A stretch of 35,394 nt of DNA from Pseudaminobacter soli (ex Zhang et al. 2022) (lineage in GTDB: Bacteria; Pseudomonadota; Alphaproteobacteria; Rhizobiales; Rhizobiaceae): positions 1-35,394 of the forward strand of contig NZ_JABVCF010000026.1 in assembly GCF_014595955.1 (NCBI RefSeq), read 5' to 3'. Each line of letters starts with the position of its first letter. Position 1 is the first letter of the stretch. A program made the position numbers and the translations under genes. Shown one piece after another: positions 7,455-16,027 of the stretch. The notes under the pieces are model-generated. The model saw only the letters and a program-made list of their open reading frames with translations. It ran no database searches and was not told where the DNA came from.

Positions 7455-8654
7455 CTAACGCGAGCGCATTACAGTGCTGCTCAGCGCTGCGGTAGCCATA
7501 GTGGTCAGGACCACAACCACGCCAAGGAACAGCCCATCATAACCAAAGCCGGAAACTGCCGGCGTGCTCAGCAAGGGAGAGCAGAACTGCCCGATGAACA
7601 CCGACGCCGTCAGAATGCCGCTTGCCAACCCCCGGCGATGCGGCGGCGCAAGATGGAGCGTCAGGGCGACAAAGGTGGGCGAGACCAAAGCGTAACCTGC
7701 GCCGATCGATGCAGCGCCGGCGAACGACAGGAACACCGGTGGCGATAGGACCAGCAGGAGAAAACCGGCCGCCATCGCGGCATAGCCGAGCGCAAAGACG
7801 CCCGCATAATTGATAGCGCATTGGATGCGGGTGTAGAGCAGCGCCAGGCAGCCGCCGGTCAGCATCAGGACGCCCAGGGTCATGCCCGTCAACGTGGCGC
7901 TGTGAAAGCCCTGGGCATCTAGAAAGAAGGGCAACTGCGTCGGCATGATGAAGAAGAACATGTTCGTCATCGACTGAAGGGCCACCAGGCCCAGGAACGG
8001 CAGACGCCAGTGCGCTCCGTCACCCGTCCGAGTCTCTTGGCCGGATTGCTGCTTGGGCGAGGTGCGGCGTGGCTCAACGATCGTCATCCACGTCAGCGGC
8101 AGCACCAGAACCGCCAGTCCGTAGACCCCGAAAGCCAGGCGTGGCGATATCGCGGCAACCGAGCCGGCCAGCAGGATGAACAACAGGCCTCCAAAGTTTC
8201 GCGCCGAAATCTGCAATCCCGTCAGCGCGGTTCTGGTCTCGCCGCTGAAATAGTCGCCGATCAGAGCGGTTTGCGCCGTCATGATGAGCGCAACCGCAAC
8301 TCCCAGGACGATGCGGCTCAAGAAGATCGTCGGAAGATCCGGCAGGTACAGCCCAGCGCTTCCCGAAACCACGAACAGCAGGATGCCAGCGAGCAGCAGG
8401 AACCGGCGTCCGAGCCGATCGACGGCCAGACCCGCGAGAGGAGCCAGCAACGCGATGCTCAACGACGGTGCGGGAACCAGCAGGCGGGTCAGCATCGCCG
8501 CGTGAGGATCGTCGGCAAAGAGGCGCTGTAGTCCGGGCAGTGCCGGGCTGATCGTGGCGTTTGCCATGACTGTCAGGGTCGCTGCCATCAGAAGCGCCAC
8601 CGCCCGGCGGTCCCGCCAGACGGTTGTTTGCGCTGCACCTGCTACGCTTGTCAT
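7455..8654 (-). CDS. MFS efflux transporter (multidrug type)
   Basis: The start MTSVAG at 8654 is chosen because AGAGGGAAG lies just before it; longer upstream starts run into the MerR-type operator. The 399-residue product has the length and helix pattern of a 12-TM drug:proton antiporter. Family landmarks are the motif-A-like loop LAGLAVDRLGRR between helices 2 and 3 and the long cytoplasmic loop near the middle (EPRRTSPKQQ...). Export of a small hydrophobic compound by proton antiport is the family role; the substrate is unknown. It is divergent from a MerR regulator, and its promoter carries the regulator's palindrome in a 19-bp spacer, so induction by the regulator's ligand is very likely. 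Confidence 0.9.
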   Translation of the reverse strand: MTSVAGAAQTTVWRDRRAVALLMAATLTVMANATISPALPGLQRLFADDPHAAMLTRLLVPAPSLSIALLAPLAGLAVDRLGRRFLLLAGILLFVVSGSAGLYLPDLPTIFLSRIVLGVAVALIMTAQTALIGDYFSGETRTALTGLQISARNFGGLLFILLAGSVAAISPRLAFGVYGLAVLVLPLTWMTIVEPRRTSPKQQSGQETRTGDGAHWRLPFLGLVALQSMTNMFFFIMPTQLPFFLDAQGFHSATLTGMTLGVLMLTGGCLALLYTRIQCAINYAGVFALGYAAMAAGFLLLVLSPPVFLSFAGAASIGAGYALVSPTFVALTLHLAPPHRRGLASGILTASVFIGQFCSPLLSTPAVSGFGYDGLFLGVVVVLTTMATAALSSTVMRSR

Positions 8655-8689
8655 CGTCTTCCCTCTTGCTGAAATTGCCATTGTGAGAG

Positions 8690-8720
8690 AGGCTACGACT
8701 TCAAGCCAACTTGAGGTCAA
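8690..8720 (-). promoter_or_regulatory. MerR-type promoter and operator of the MFS gene
   Basis: Read on the minus strand, -35 TTGACC (8720-8715) and a weak -10 TAGCCT (8695-8690) are separated by 19 bases rather than 17, the hallmark of MerR-activated promoters. A 22-bp near-palindrome (8697-8718) fills the spacer: GACTTCAAG and CTTGAGGTC flank CCAA, with one mismatch per arm pair. It lies 36 bases upstream of the MFS start and just upstream of the divergent MerR gene, so autoregulation is also likely. Confidence 0.8.
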
Positions 8721-8728
8721 GCGCGAAA

Positions 8729-9151
8729 ATGATTGATATTGGCGAAGTTGCAGATCGCTCTGGCGTGCCCCCTTCGACGCTGCGGTACTATGAGGAAATC
8801 GGCTTAATCCGTTCCCTCAGCAGGCGTGGACTGCGCCGGCAGTTCGATGCGGATGTTCTGTTGAAGCTCTCCCTGATCGCCCTTGGCAGAGCAGGCGGCT
8901 TCTCGCTCCTGGAAATTGCGGCGATGTTCGGCCAGGACGGTCGACTCGACGTGCCGCGCGACGAGCTGCACGCCAAGGCAGACGAGTTGCAGCGGCAGAT
9001 GGCAAAGCTCCGTGTTTTGCGTGATACGCTCCGACACGTCGCCGACTGCAAGGCGCCAAGCCATTTGGAATGCCCAACGTTCCGCAAGCTCATGAAGGCA
9101 GCATCGCGCATGACAAAACCTAGGAAGCTGCCGGCAACGACCGCGGTTTAG
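8729..9151 (+). CDS. MerR-family transcriptional regulator
   Basis: The 140-residue protein starts MIDIGEVADRSGVPPSTLRYYEEIGLI, the MerR helix-turn-helix and first wing, followed by the second DNA-binding part (LRRQFDADVLLKLSLIALGRAGGFSLLEIAAMF), a dimerisation helix (about 75-103) and a short C-terminal loop. The loop contains Cys107 and Cys115 with His112 between them (CKAPSHLEC). A Cys-x7-Cys loop of this spacing is how CueR-like members bind metal, so a thiol- or metal-type effector is possible, though neither the residues nor the partner pump prove it. The ATG at 8729 is preferred to a TTG at 8711, which lies inside the operator. The divergent MFS gene is the evident target. Confidence 0.92.
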   Translation: MIDIGEVADRSGVPPSTLRYYEEIGLIRSLSRRGLRRQFDADVLLKLSLIALGRAGGFSLLEIAAMFGQDGRLDVPRDELHAKADELQRQMAKLRVLRDTLRHVADCKAPSHLECPTFRKLMKAASRMTKPRKLPATTAV

Positions 9152-9285
9152 CGGCGCCGCAACTAGTGACGTCCCGAAGTCGCGTCCAGGATCGAATCAG
9201 AAGTCGTGGAGTCCTGCCGAACAGAATCTGGGTAGTAGGTTATCGACGTTAAGCGGAGAGAGATGAGGGTACGAGGAGCTTTCGT

Positions 9286-9462
9286 TCAGCACAGGCTCTC
9301 GCATGGTCTGCCGTCGCTGTCGCGATCGAGCCGTCCGCCCCAGGAGCAGTTCTGCAGATACCAGAGAGCCTCCTCGCAGGAGCGGATCTGCTTACATTTC
9401 CTGCGTGGCTGGCATGTCCACTCTTGCGCAATTCTCTGCTCAGGTATCGGGGTCGGCGGCAC
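9286..9462 (-). pseudogene. Excalibur calcium-binding domain remnant
   Basis: This short minus-strand frame (GTG at 9462, in-frame TAG just upstream) encodes 58 residues ending RKCKQIRSCEEALWYLQNC followed by LDRDSDGRPCESLC. The second block is the Excalibur motif, with a DxDxDGxxCE calcium loop and paired Cys, usually found at the C-terminus of secreted nucleases and cell-surface proteins. No signal peptide or N-terminal domain can be joined in frame, so it is probably the surviving end of a longer gene. A small stand-alone protein starting at GTG cannot be excluded. Confidence 0.6.
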
Positions 9463-9538
9463 CTAATCCTGAGAAGCGAACCAAGTGTTTGACACAACCG
9501 AGCGGCATCGCTGACTGCAAGAGGAAGAACGGCGTGCA

Positions 9539-10477
9539 TCATTGCGAGCTTGCTATCCGACGCTCGGTGAGCAGAAGGTCAGCCCAGGCTCGCGCCGCCT
9601 TCTCCTCGCCCGTACCGCCTATGTGACAATCGTCGTAGCGATCGACTTCGTCGAGCAGTGCGTCTGTATTCACGCCCTGCCTGAAGCCATTTCCGCTTCC
9701 GGCCAAGGCCAGTTGCGCACGCGAAATGGCATTGTCCAAAACATGTGTTTTGAACCCCCCGTTGCTGGGCTCGAGGCATTTCGTGGCGACCGAAACGTAG
9801 ATCGGAGCGTCAATGCCTTGCTGACGCAGCGTATCAGTCATAGACCGAAATCGCTCCTGATAGGCTTCCGTGCTCGTACCCTTGACGTAGTCGGCCTCGC
9901 CTTGAACCCATATGACATTCGTCACGCGATAGCCCACGTCTTGAAGCTGCCCAGCTGTCTCAATCAAAAGTCCGTTGAGATCGCCGCCTCGGCTCCAGCG
10001 CGCAACCTCCGAGCCGTTAAACGCCTGGGATGCAATGATCACGTTGTCGATCTCTCCCGATGCAATCAGCAAGTTTCCCAACAGCGTCCAGTACTCTCCT
10101 GCTGCGTCCGTCGATCCAAGAAGCGGCGACGCTGCGATAAAACACCGCTTTCCGAAAAAATTGGTGACCCGCGCGCCATATGCCGATCTGTACCGCTGGC
10201 CCGCGTGGTTTGACGCATTGGACTGCCCGAGAACCAGCAAAACGGCGGTTCGCTCAGTCTGTTTCGGGCAGTCGACTGCGGTTTTGGTTTCGTCGGCAAC
10301 AAGGCGGCCGTTGTCTTCAAAGATGTAACGGCTCGCCGCTACGGGCTCGGTTCCGACGACCTGCTTTTTCAGCGCGGAGAACTGAGGCCAAGGGACGAAA
10401 TTGTGCCGTCCGCCGATGCCGCCGACCAAATACATGGCAAGCAACGCCACCAGGCCACGAGTCCAGATTTTGCGCAT
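9539..10477 (-). CDS. SGNH-type esterase, sialate O-acetylesterase-like (SASA domain)
   Basis: The 312-residue protein begins with a membrane or signal segment (residues 7-22, WTRGLVALLAMYLVGG), so it is exported or membrane-anchored. Catalytic landmarks of the SASA/CE6-like hydrolases are in order: GQSN with Ser86 in LLVLGQSN, WVQGE at 190-194, and an Asp-x-x-His pair (Asp282, His285) in YDDCHIGG. Such enzymes remove acetyl groups from sialic acids, xylan or other surface glycans. There is no sialic acid or xylan pathway nearby, so acetylated polysaccharide is the safest substrate guess. Ribosome site AGAGGG precedes the ATG. The neighbouring Excalibur remnant lies directly downstream on the same strand. 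Confidence 0.85.
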   Translation of the reverse strand: MRKIWTRGLVALLAMYLVGGIGGRHNFVPWPQFSALKKQVVGTEPVAASRYIFEDNGRLVADETKTAVDCPKQTERTAVLLVLGQSNASNHAGQRYRSAYGARVTNFFGKRCFIAASPLLGSTDAAGEYWTLLGNLLIASGEIDNVIIASQAFNGSEVARWSRGGDLNGLLIETAGQLQDVGYRVTNVIWVQGEADYVKGTSTEAYQERFRSMTDTLRQQGIDAPIYVSVATKCLEPSNGGFKTHVLDNAISRAQLALAGSGNGFRQGVNTDALLDEVDRYDDCHIGGTGEEKAARAWADLLLTERRIASSQ

Positions 10478-10907
10478 CTCACTACCCTCTGCGGGCCGGT
10501 CAGCTCAATCAGTTGCGCTGGAGAGACCGGCGGGTTCTGCATGGGATCGGTTGTGATTCAGTCCTCTCTGCAGAGACGCCCCGACCAGTACATAGTCGAG
10601 ATTTCCGGCTTTGGGGCCTCTTCTTTCGATGGTCTATGACACAGGTCGGTTAGCCAATATTGCTGGGGTTGATAGGGGCTAAAGTCCCAGGCCATGTAGG
10701 CTGTGGTCGAACGAGGCTGTTTACTGCGACTATCTTCCTGCCGGTCTGGCGCCGCTGATCTCGTCCCTCAACAGGCGGGATCAGGAGGCCCCATTTGCCG
10801 AGTATGAGGTGATTGCTGCGCTGCCCGCGTCGCCAGTTCCCGCCTGCCGCAATCGTTCGCCAGCACTTGCACTTGCCGGAATGTGCCGATCCTGCTTCGA
10901 AGTCTGC
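10478..10907. other. intergenic, no gene recognised
   Basis: About 430 bases lie between the divergent esterase and MFS genes. Several short frames exist, none with a family pattern or ribosome site. The promoters of both neighbours must be here, but I cannot place them. Confidence 0.4.
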
Positions 10908-12074
10908 ATGACTGCCGAAAGCACGACAACATCACGAGACGACCAGATCCCGTGGGCATCGATGGCTGCCATCATCGCGACCGTCTCGGTGTTCGCCGTG
11001 GCACAGGGGCTTACCTATCCGCTGCTTAGTTTCATCCTGGAACGGCAAGGGACGTCGACCGGCCTGATCGGCCTGTCCGCGGCGATGACGCCCCTGGGTT
11101 TCATCGTATCCGCGCCCCTCATTCCGATGCTTGTGCGGCGCGTCGGCGGGGCGCGGCTTGCAATCCTGTGTTCGATCCTGGCCGCGCTCACCCTGATCGC
11201 GATCGCCTGGACGCAGGACGTCTGGGCCTGGATGCCGCTGCGTTTCCTGCTCGGCTTCTTCGCCAATCCTCTCTACGTGATCAGTGAAACTTGGCTGATC
11301 TCGATTACGCCCGCAAGGCGGCGGGGTCGCATCCTGGGGCTCTATTCATCGATCGTTTCGGGTGGCTTCGCCATCGGCCCGCTCTCGCTCGGCTTGGTAG
11401 GCACACAGGGTTGGCCGCCCTTCATGATCGGGATCGTGGCTTTTCTTCTCTGTGGCTCGGTCGTGCTTGCGGTCGTGCCGCGCCTGCCCAAGATGCCGCA
11501 TGAAGGCGAGGCGACGTCGGTCGGCGGCTTCTTCGCGTTGGCGCCGCTCCTGTTGTTCGCGGTCTTCGCGGCAGCCGCCTTCGAGCAGACCCTACTTTCC
11601 CTGCTCGCGGTCTATGGCGCCGCGCTCGGCAGCCCCGAGGAGCGCGTCACGTCGATCATCGCATGTTTCATTGCGGGCAATGCCGTGATGCAGATCCTGC
11701 TCGGGCGCGTGGCCGAAAGGTTCGGCTCGGCGCCGACCATGCTGCTGTGCGCCGTGGCTTCGCTGGCCGGTTGCCTGCTGCTGTCGTCGATCTTCAAGGG
11801 GTGGCTCGTCTGGCCGCTTATTGTCGTCTGGGGCGGTTTCTCGTTCGGGATCTATACCATGTCGCTGATCCAACTCGGCGAGCGCTTCACCGGTCAGGTG
11901 CTGATCGCCGGCAACGCCGCCTTCGCGTTCGTATGGGGCATCGGCGGCATTGTCGGATCGCCCGCGACGGGACTGGCGATGCAACTGGTCGGACATCAGG
12001 GGCTCCCATTAGCCCTGGGCCTGCTGTGCGGTGTGCTCGCGGTGTTTTTGACGGCGGAGAGGCGGCGAATCTGA
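10908..12074 (+). CDS. MFS transporter, YcaD-like
   Basis: The 388-residue product starts MTAESTTTSRDD; an in-frame ATG at 10881 or 10809 is possible, as no clear ribosome site decides. It has about twelve hydrophobic segments, an early helix with FAVAQGLTYPLLSFILERQG, the conserved loop PMLVRRVGGARL, and in the second half an ISETWLI motif typical of the YcaD/YfkF-type MFS group. Those proteins are poorly characterised inner-membrane transporters. It stands alone, followed after 45 bases by a DUF982 gene in the same direction. The substrate is unknown. Confidence 0.88.
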   Translation: MTAESTTTSRDDQIPWASMAAIIATVSVFAVAQGLTYPLLSFILERQGTSTGLIGLSAAMTPLGFIVSAPLIPMLVRRVGGARLAILCSILAALTLIAIAWTQDVWAWMPLRFLLGFFANPLYVISETWLISITPARRRGRILGLYSSIVSGGFAIGPLSLGLVGTQGWPPFMIGIVAFLLCGSVVLAVVPRLPKMPHEGEATSVGGFFALAPLLLFAVFAAAAFEQTLLSLLAVYGAALGSPEERVTSIIACFIAGNAVMQILLGRVAERFGSAPTMLLCAVASLAGCLLLSSIFKGWLVWPLIVVWGGFSFGIYTMSLIQLGERFTGQVLIAGNAAFAFVWGIGGIVGSPATGLAMQLVGHQGLPLALGLLCGVLAVFLTAERRRI

Positions 12075-12118
12075 TCGAGGTTGTTGCACGTTAACCATGA
12101 TGCTCCAGATCATGCGTC

Positions 12119-12373
12119 ATGGAAGGTGTCGCCATCTTCGAGAAGCCCGTCGTAATCCAGCTTGGCCGGATTGACCGAGACCGCGTTGTTGTTGGCGTGC
12201 GGGATGCCGCGACCCTCCTCCTTTACGAGTGGCCGGAGAACAGTTCCGCACGAGAAGCGGCGATGCAAGCCTGCCTGGCAGCCATAAAAGGCGAGGCATC
12301 GGTCACTATGGCGCGTGACGCGTTTGTAGCCGCAGCACAAGCGGCCCGGATTTATCTCGGCGATCTTCCCTAA
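12119..12373 (+). CDS. DUF982 protein
   Basis: The 84-residue protein has the DUF982 pattern common in Rhizobiales: FEKPVVI at the start, a basic strand (IDRDRVVVGVRDAATLLL) leading to WPENSS, then two helices with ACLAAIKGEA and ARDAFVAAAQAARI. It is soluble, with no signal peptide. The function is unknown; rhizobial genomes carry many copies. Its taxonomic restriction supports an alphaproteobacterial host. Confidence 0.88.
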   Translation: MEGVAIFEKPVVIQLGRIDRDRVVVGVRDAATLLLYEWPENSSAREAAMQACLAAIKGEASVTMARDAFVAAAQAARIYLGDLP

Positions 12374-12462
12374 GTTCAACGATGGACAGTCGCTGGCAGC
12401 GACCGCTGTGCTCGATCATTATCAGCGAAACTCCTGCGGCAGCTCGAGTGGACGTAGCCCAA

Positions 12463-13512
12463 TCAAACATTAAGATCGACGACGGCTGTATGGGTCAGGG
12501 TGTTCAAGTCGGCGACAAATAGCAGCTCGAAACCGCTTGGCTCATATCGCAGTTCAACCTTCCCCGACGACCTCAATGTCGACTCTATGAGCCGTGTGCC
12601 GAAGCCGACCTTCGCCGGACGAACAGCCGGCGGTCCTCCTGTCTCCGACCATTTCAGCGTGAATTCCGGCGCGGACTCCCCGGAAATTTTCCATCGCAGA
12701 TGAATTTTCCCGCCCGCCTGCAGAGCACCATATTTGAGGGAATTCGTCGCCAACTCGTGCAGGACAAGTGCGAAGGAAAGCGAGGTCTGCGGCGAGAGAC
12801 GAACATCCGGCCCATCCAAGTCAAACATGCCGGGCTGGACCGAGAGAGCCGTCGTAGCCAGTTCACGAAAATCGGCGGCGGCAAAGTCGGTTCCAATCAG
12901 AATGTCATGTGCGCGAGACAGTGCACCAAACCTTTCGATGATCGTCTTCCGGACCTCGGAGGCATCCGGCGAACGCAAGCTGTACGCAACGATCGACTGC
13001 AGAATCGCCATCGTATTCTTCACCCGATGCGCCAGCTCTCTGGTCATGAGTTGCTGCTGTTTCGTCCGTCGCTCCAACTCCTGCATGTGGTTCCGCGTGA
13101 CGAACTGGCGCCGGCGCCCCGCCAGCGCCCAGCGTACCGCGCTGATCAGCGTGGCTGATCCCATTGGTCGTTCCAGCACCATCACGTTCGTAATCTCTGC
13201 CGGCAGAATGGCAGAAACGCGTTGCGTCTCGTGGAACGATCTCTTTTGCCCGATCAGAAGGATGAACGGGTAGGCCGACCATGACGGCTGGCTTTTGGCC
13301 GCGACAACCAGCGGCTGCCAATCCTGCTGCGCCAGGGCCTCCTCGCTCATGACGACTGCACCGACCTCGTCGCCCAGACAGGACGCAAGCGTTCCAACAG
13401 AGTGCACCCGCTCCACGGTCATTTCCTGTTGGGCAAGAACCTTCTCGATGCTTTCGGCATCGCGCGCGAAGGGCGCGAAGACGATGACCTTGCCATCATG
13501 CGCGTGCGGCAT
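12463..13512 (-). CDS. HWE-family sensor histidine kinase with degenerate receiver-like N-terminus
   Basis: The 349-residue protein has an N-terminal part (about 5-125) shaped like a receiver or PAS domain (KVIVFAPFARDAESIEKVL) but without a clear phospho-acceptor Asp. A dimerisation helix contains ELAHRVKNTMAIL with His162 as the phosphorylation site. The ATPase domain shows LHELATNSLKYGAL (His252, Asn257), WSETGGP (288-294) and KVGFGTRLIE, together the HWE signature. There are no membrane helices, so it is a cytoplasmic kinase. Its start lies 17 bases inside the preceding KaiC-like gene, so the two are translated together. No response regulator gene is adjacent, so output must run through a regulator elsewhere. 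Confidence 0.92.
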   Translation of the reverse strand: MPHAHDGKVIVFAPFARDAESIEKVLAQQEMTVERVHSVGTLASCLGDEVGAVVMSEEALAQQDWQPLVVAAKSQPSWSAYPFILLIGQKRSFHETQRVSAILPAEITNVMVLERPMGSATLISAVRWALAGRRRQFVTRNHMQELERRTKQQQLMTRELAHRVKNTMAILQSIVAYSLRSPDASEVRKTIIERFGALSRAHDILIGTDFAAADFRELATTALSVQPGMFDLDGPDVRLSPQTSLSFALVLHELATNSLKYGALQAGGKIHLRWKISGESAPEFTLKWSETGGPPAVRPAKVGFGTRLIESTLRSSGKVELRYEPSGFELLFVADLNTLTHTAVVDLNV

Positions 13513-14998
13513 CGGAGCGACTCTCCATCAGAGGTTCGCTCGCGCCGATGTATTCCGGCGTGCCTGTTAGCACACCTCGGAAATCAGTGAGCGGCTCGCT
13601 GATCTGAATGCCGAGGCTGTCGATGCGCAGCTCGCGAATTGTATCCTCATGGGCGCCGCTCCGGTTCTTCAGAACCGAAATTGCCTTGCGCAATCGTCCC
13701 GCCGCCTCGAAGAAGCGGAAGAGGACGACAACATCCGCGATGTACGAGATATCCAGTTGCCCCGTGTTCATCGTGCCGACCAACCCATGCTGAGGGTTGA
13801 CCAGCAACGTCACCACGCCCTGTTGGTTCAGGTAGGAAAGCAATTCATGCAGTTGGAGCACCAGCTGTTTTTCCTCGGGCATTGAAGCGAGGTAGCCATT
13901 CAGACTGTCGATTACGACAACTTTCACCTGGCGGTTCTCGATCTCCTCCCGGAGCATCCAGGCAAATTGGCTGGGTGCGACATCGGCAGGATCAATCTGA
14001 ACGATCTTGAGACATTCGGCCTCCAGCAGGCCATCGATCTCCTCGCCCATCGACCGCACTCGTTGGATCAAGGTTCCGACGCGTTCGTCGAACTCGTAGA
14101 CAGTCGCGTTCTCTCCGCGCCGGCATGCCTCCATGGCGTATTGGAGCGCGATGGTCGATTTTCCGGAACCGGCAGGCCCGGTGAGCATGGTGCAGGTTCC
14201 TCGCAGAGGGCCGCCACCGATCAATGCGTCGAGTTCGATAACCCCGCTTGCCACCGGCCCCCCCAAGAAGGGCGCATGGTGTTCTGAGGCAATCAGCCTT
14301 GGAAAAACTTTCAAGCCGCCGCGAGAAATGACGACGTCATGGAAGCCGCCGGCAAACTCAATGCCGCGCATTTTCTGCACCTGGATCTGCCGCCGCGAAG
14401 CACCGAACTCAAGCGTGCGGCGCTCGAGCGTCATGACGCCGTGCGCGATTGAGTGAAGATGCGCGTCGCGCTCGCCGTGCTCGCCAGTGAGATCGTCAAC
14501 GAGCAAGACGGTGATATTCCGGCCGGAAAAGTACTGCTTCAGAGCCAGGACCTGGCGTCGGTAGCGGAGCGCGTCCTGCGCGAGGAGGCGCAACTCCGAC
14601 AAACTGTCGAACACAAGCCGTTTCGGTTGCACCTCTTCAACCCGCTTCATGATCAGGTCGACAGTGGCGCTGAGTTCGACTTCCCACGGATGAAGCACCG
14701 TCTGCTGGCGACCATCACCAAGAACTTCCTCGGCGGAGGAGAGCTCGAAAATGTCGATGCCGTCCAGCGACCAACCATGGGACGCGACCACGGCTGCCAG
14801 TTCTTCGTGAGTCTCGGACAACGTGACGTACAAGGAGCGCTCGCCGCTGCTGATCCCTTCCAGCAGGAACTGTAGGCCGAGTGTTGTCTTGCCCGAACCG
14901 GGCGCTCCTTCCAGAAGATAGACTCGTCCCGGGGTGAGCCCCCCATTCAGCACCATATCGAGACCGGGTGTTCCGGTCGAAAGTCTGAGATCCTGCAA
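13496..14998 (-). CDS. KaiC-like double-domain RecA/RAD55 ATPase
   Basis: The 500-residue protein has two KaiC domains. CI has Walker A GAPGSGKTT (31-39) and the acidic block TLSETHEE (59-66). CII has GPAGSGKST (274-282) and EFDERVGT. In cyanobacterial KaiC the CII phosphorylation sites are an adjacent Ser-Thr; here the aligned segment DISYIADVV reads Ser418-Tyr419. Unlike clock KaiC there is no KaiB or KaiA gene next to it; instead a cytoplasmic HWE kinase overlaps its 3' end. KaiC homologues in purple bacteria and rhizobia often pair with kinases and act in stress or timer-like responses. Translation appears to start at TTG 14998, preceded by GAGGAAA; an in-frame stop six codons upstream and the lack of an ATG support this. 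Confidence 0.92.
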   Translation of the reverse strand: MQDLRLSTGTPGLDMVLNGGLTPGRVYLLEGAPGSGKTTLGLQFLLEGISSGERSLYVTLSETHEELAAVVASHGWSLDGIDIFELSSAEEVLGDGRQQTVLHPWEVELSATVDLIMKRVEEVQPKRLVFDSLSELRLLAQDALRYRRQVLALKQYFSGRNITVLLVDDLTGEHGERDAHLHSIAHGVMTLERRTLEFGASRRQIQVQKMRGIEFAGGFHDVVISRGGLKVFPRLIASEHHAPFLGGPVASGVIELDALIGGGPLRGTCTMLTGPAGSGKSTIALQYAMEACRRGENATVYEFDERVGTLIQRVRSMGEEIDGLLEAECLKIVQIDPADVAPSQFAWMLREEIENRQVKVVVIDSLNGYLASMPEEKQLVLQLHELLSYLNQQGVVTLLVNPQHGLVGTMNTGQLDISYIADVVVLFRFFEAAGRLRKAISVLKNRSGAHEDTIRELRIDSLGIQISEPLTDFRGVLTGTPEYIGASEPLMESRSDAARA

Positions 14999-15108
14999 GT
15001 AGATTTCCTCGGGCTACTCGGATGCTAAGGCAAGTTGACAGCCTATAATTCAGATACGCCGGCAAACGTTCCGGCCTCGATGGCGCAACCCGAACCCTGA
15101 CCTTATGA

Positions 15109-15445
15109 AATCCATACGCCGCTCTCGCCGAGAAGGAGGGACGGCTGATCTCAGAACGAACCAGGGCAGCGCTTTCATTACGAAAAGCGAACGGCACCCG
15201 ATTGGGCAATCCGACGAACACGGCCCAGGCAGCCGCCAAGGGACGAGCCGCGGCCATCCGGGAGTCGGAGCGCTTCGCGGCAACTGTTCTGCCGATCATC
15301 GAGCCTGCTCGGTCTCGCCGTCACCCTTAACAATCGCGGCGTGCGCACCGCCCGTGGCGGCAAGTGGCAGGTCAGCAATATTCGAAATGTGCTTGCCAAG
15401 GCAGAGGCGATTTGGCGCGGATCGCCCCACCGGGCGGCGCTGTAG
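15109..15445 (+). pseudogene. serine recombinase (resolvase family) fragment
   Basis: Frame one reads [20 protein letters not shown] and continues through [18 protein letters not shown] to ATVLPIIE, the end of the catalytic domain and linker of large serine recombinases. A different frame then gives [18 protein letters not shown] and VSNIRNVLAKA, the following helix-turn-helix. About ten codons between the two are missing, so an indel near 15305 broke the gene. The N-terminal catalytic Ser region is absent too. It ends at 15445, overlapping the broken end of a cyclopropane synthase fragment, which marks an old insertion junction. Confidence 0.75.
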
Positions 15446-15591
15446 GTCAGGTTGCGGTCGAGCCACAGCCGGTAGAATTCGGTGCCAACGTCGTAATGGT
15501 ATGCAATTGCCTCAACTGACGCGTCGGAGGTCGGCTTGCGAGGGCTCGCTCGCTCATTGTGTTCGAAACCTTGGCGGCGCGAAGCCGGCAT
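15428..15591 (-). pseudogene. cyclopropane-fatty-acid synthase-like methyltransferase, N-terminal fragment
   Basis: The frame from an ATG at 15591 reads SVEAIAYHYDVGTEFYRLWL and then NLTYSAARW, the conserved opening of CFA synthase-type SAM methyltransferases. The sequence then departs from the family after ARWGD, where resolvase-derived sequence begins. The SAM-binding and catalytic domains are missing, so only about 55 codons of a gene of at least 300 remain. Confidence 0.7.
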
Positions 15592-16027
15592 CTGAAGCCC
15601 GCTGTTCTTCGACACGCAATTATAGCATGTGCTGTGCTTGGACCCACGTCCTAAACGCCTAATCAACCTTATGGAAGCTCATGTATATGTGTCAGAACTA
15701 GTAAGTTTGTGTATCTCTAGGCTTCTACCGCGCTGTCTGCCTGCTCAGACCCAGCTCGAACTGCACGTTGAGGAACGCGACCTTCAGCGCGTTGGTGATG
15801 TTCACCTCTTGGATCTACCCCGCTCCCTCCTCGCGATTGCGCTGGTGAAGGATCGCTTCGCCGCCAGCGAATATCGGCCAACTTCGACCTGCAAGGGCCA
15901 ATGTCGATGTCGAAATGTCATCCCAACTCGCACCGCAACATGCAAACGAGCTAGTAATTGAAGCAACTTGCCTGTCCCACCGGGGTCAGCAAGCTGCAGA
16001 CGACGGTTTTGAGTTGGTTCTGGCTGC
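15592..16027. other. non-coding stretch in gene graveyard
   Basis: No family pattern is visible on either strand. A minus-strand segment near 15740-15800 reads NITNALKVAFLNVQFELGL, which looks protein-like but has no start or ribosome site; it may be a relic I cannot name. Confidence 0.35.

Noticed and set aside
7537-7748. Plus- and minus-strand frames inside the MFS gene
   Set aside because: Alternative frames of a hydrophobic, high-GC transporter gene; no independent evidence.
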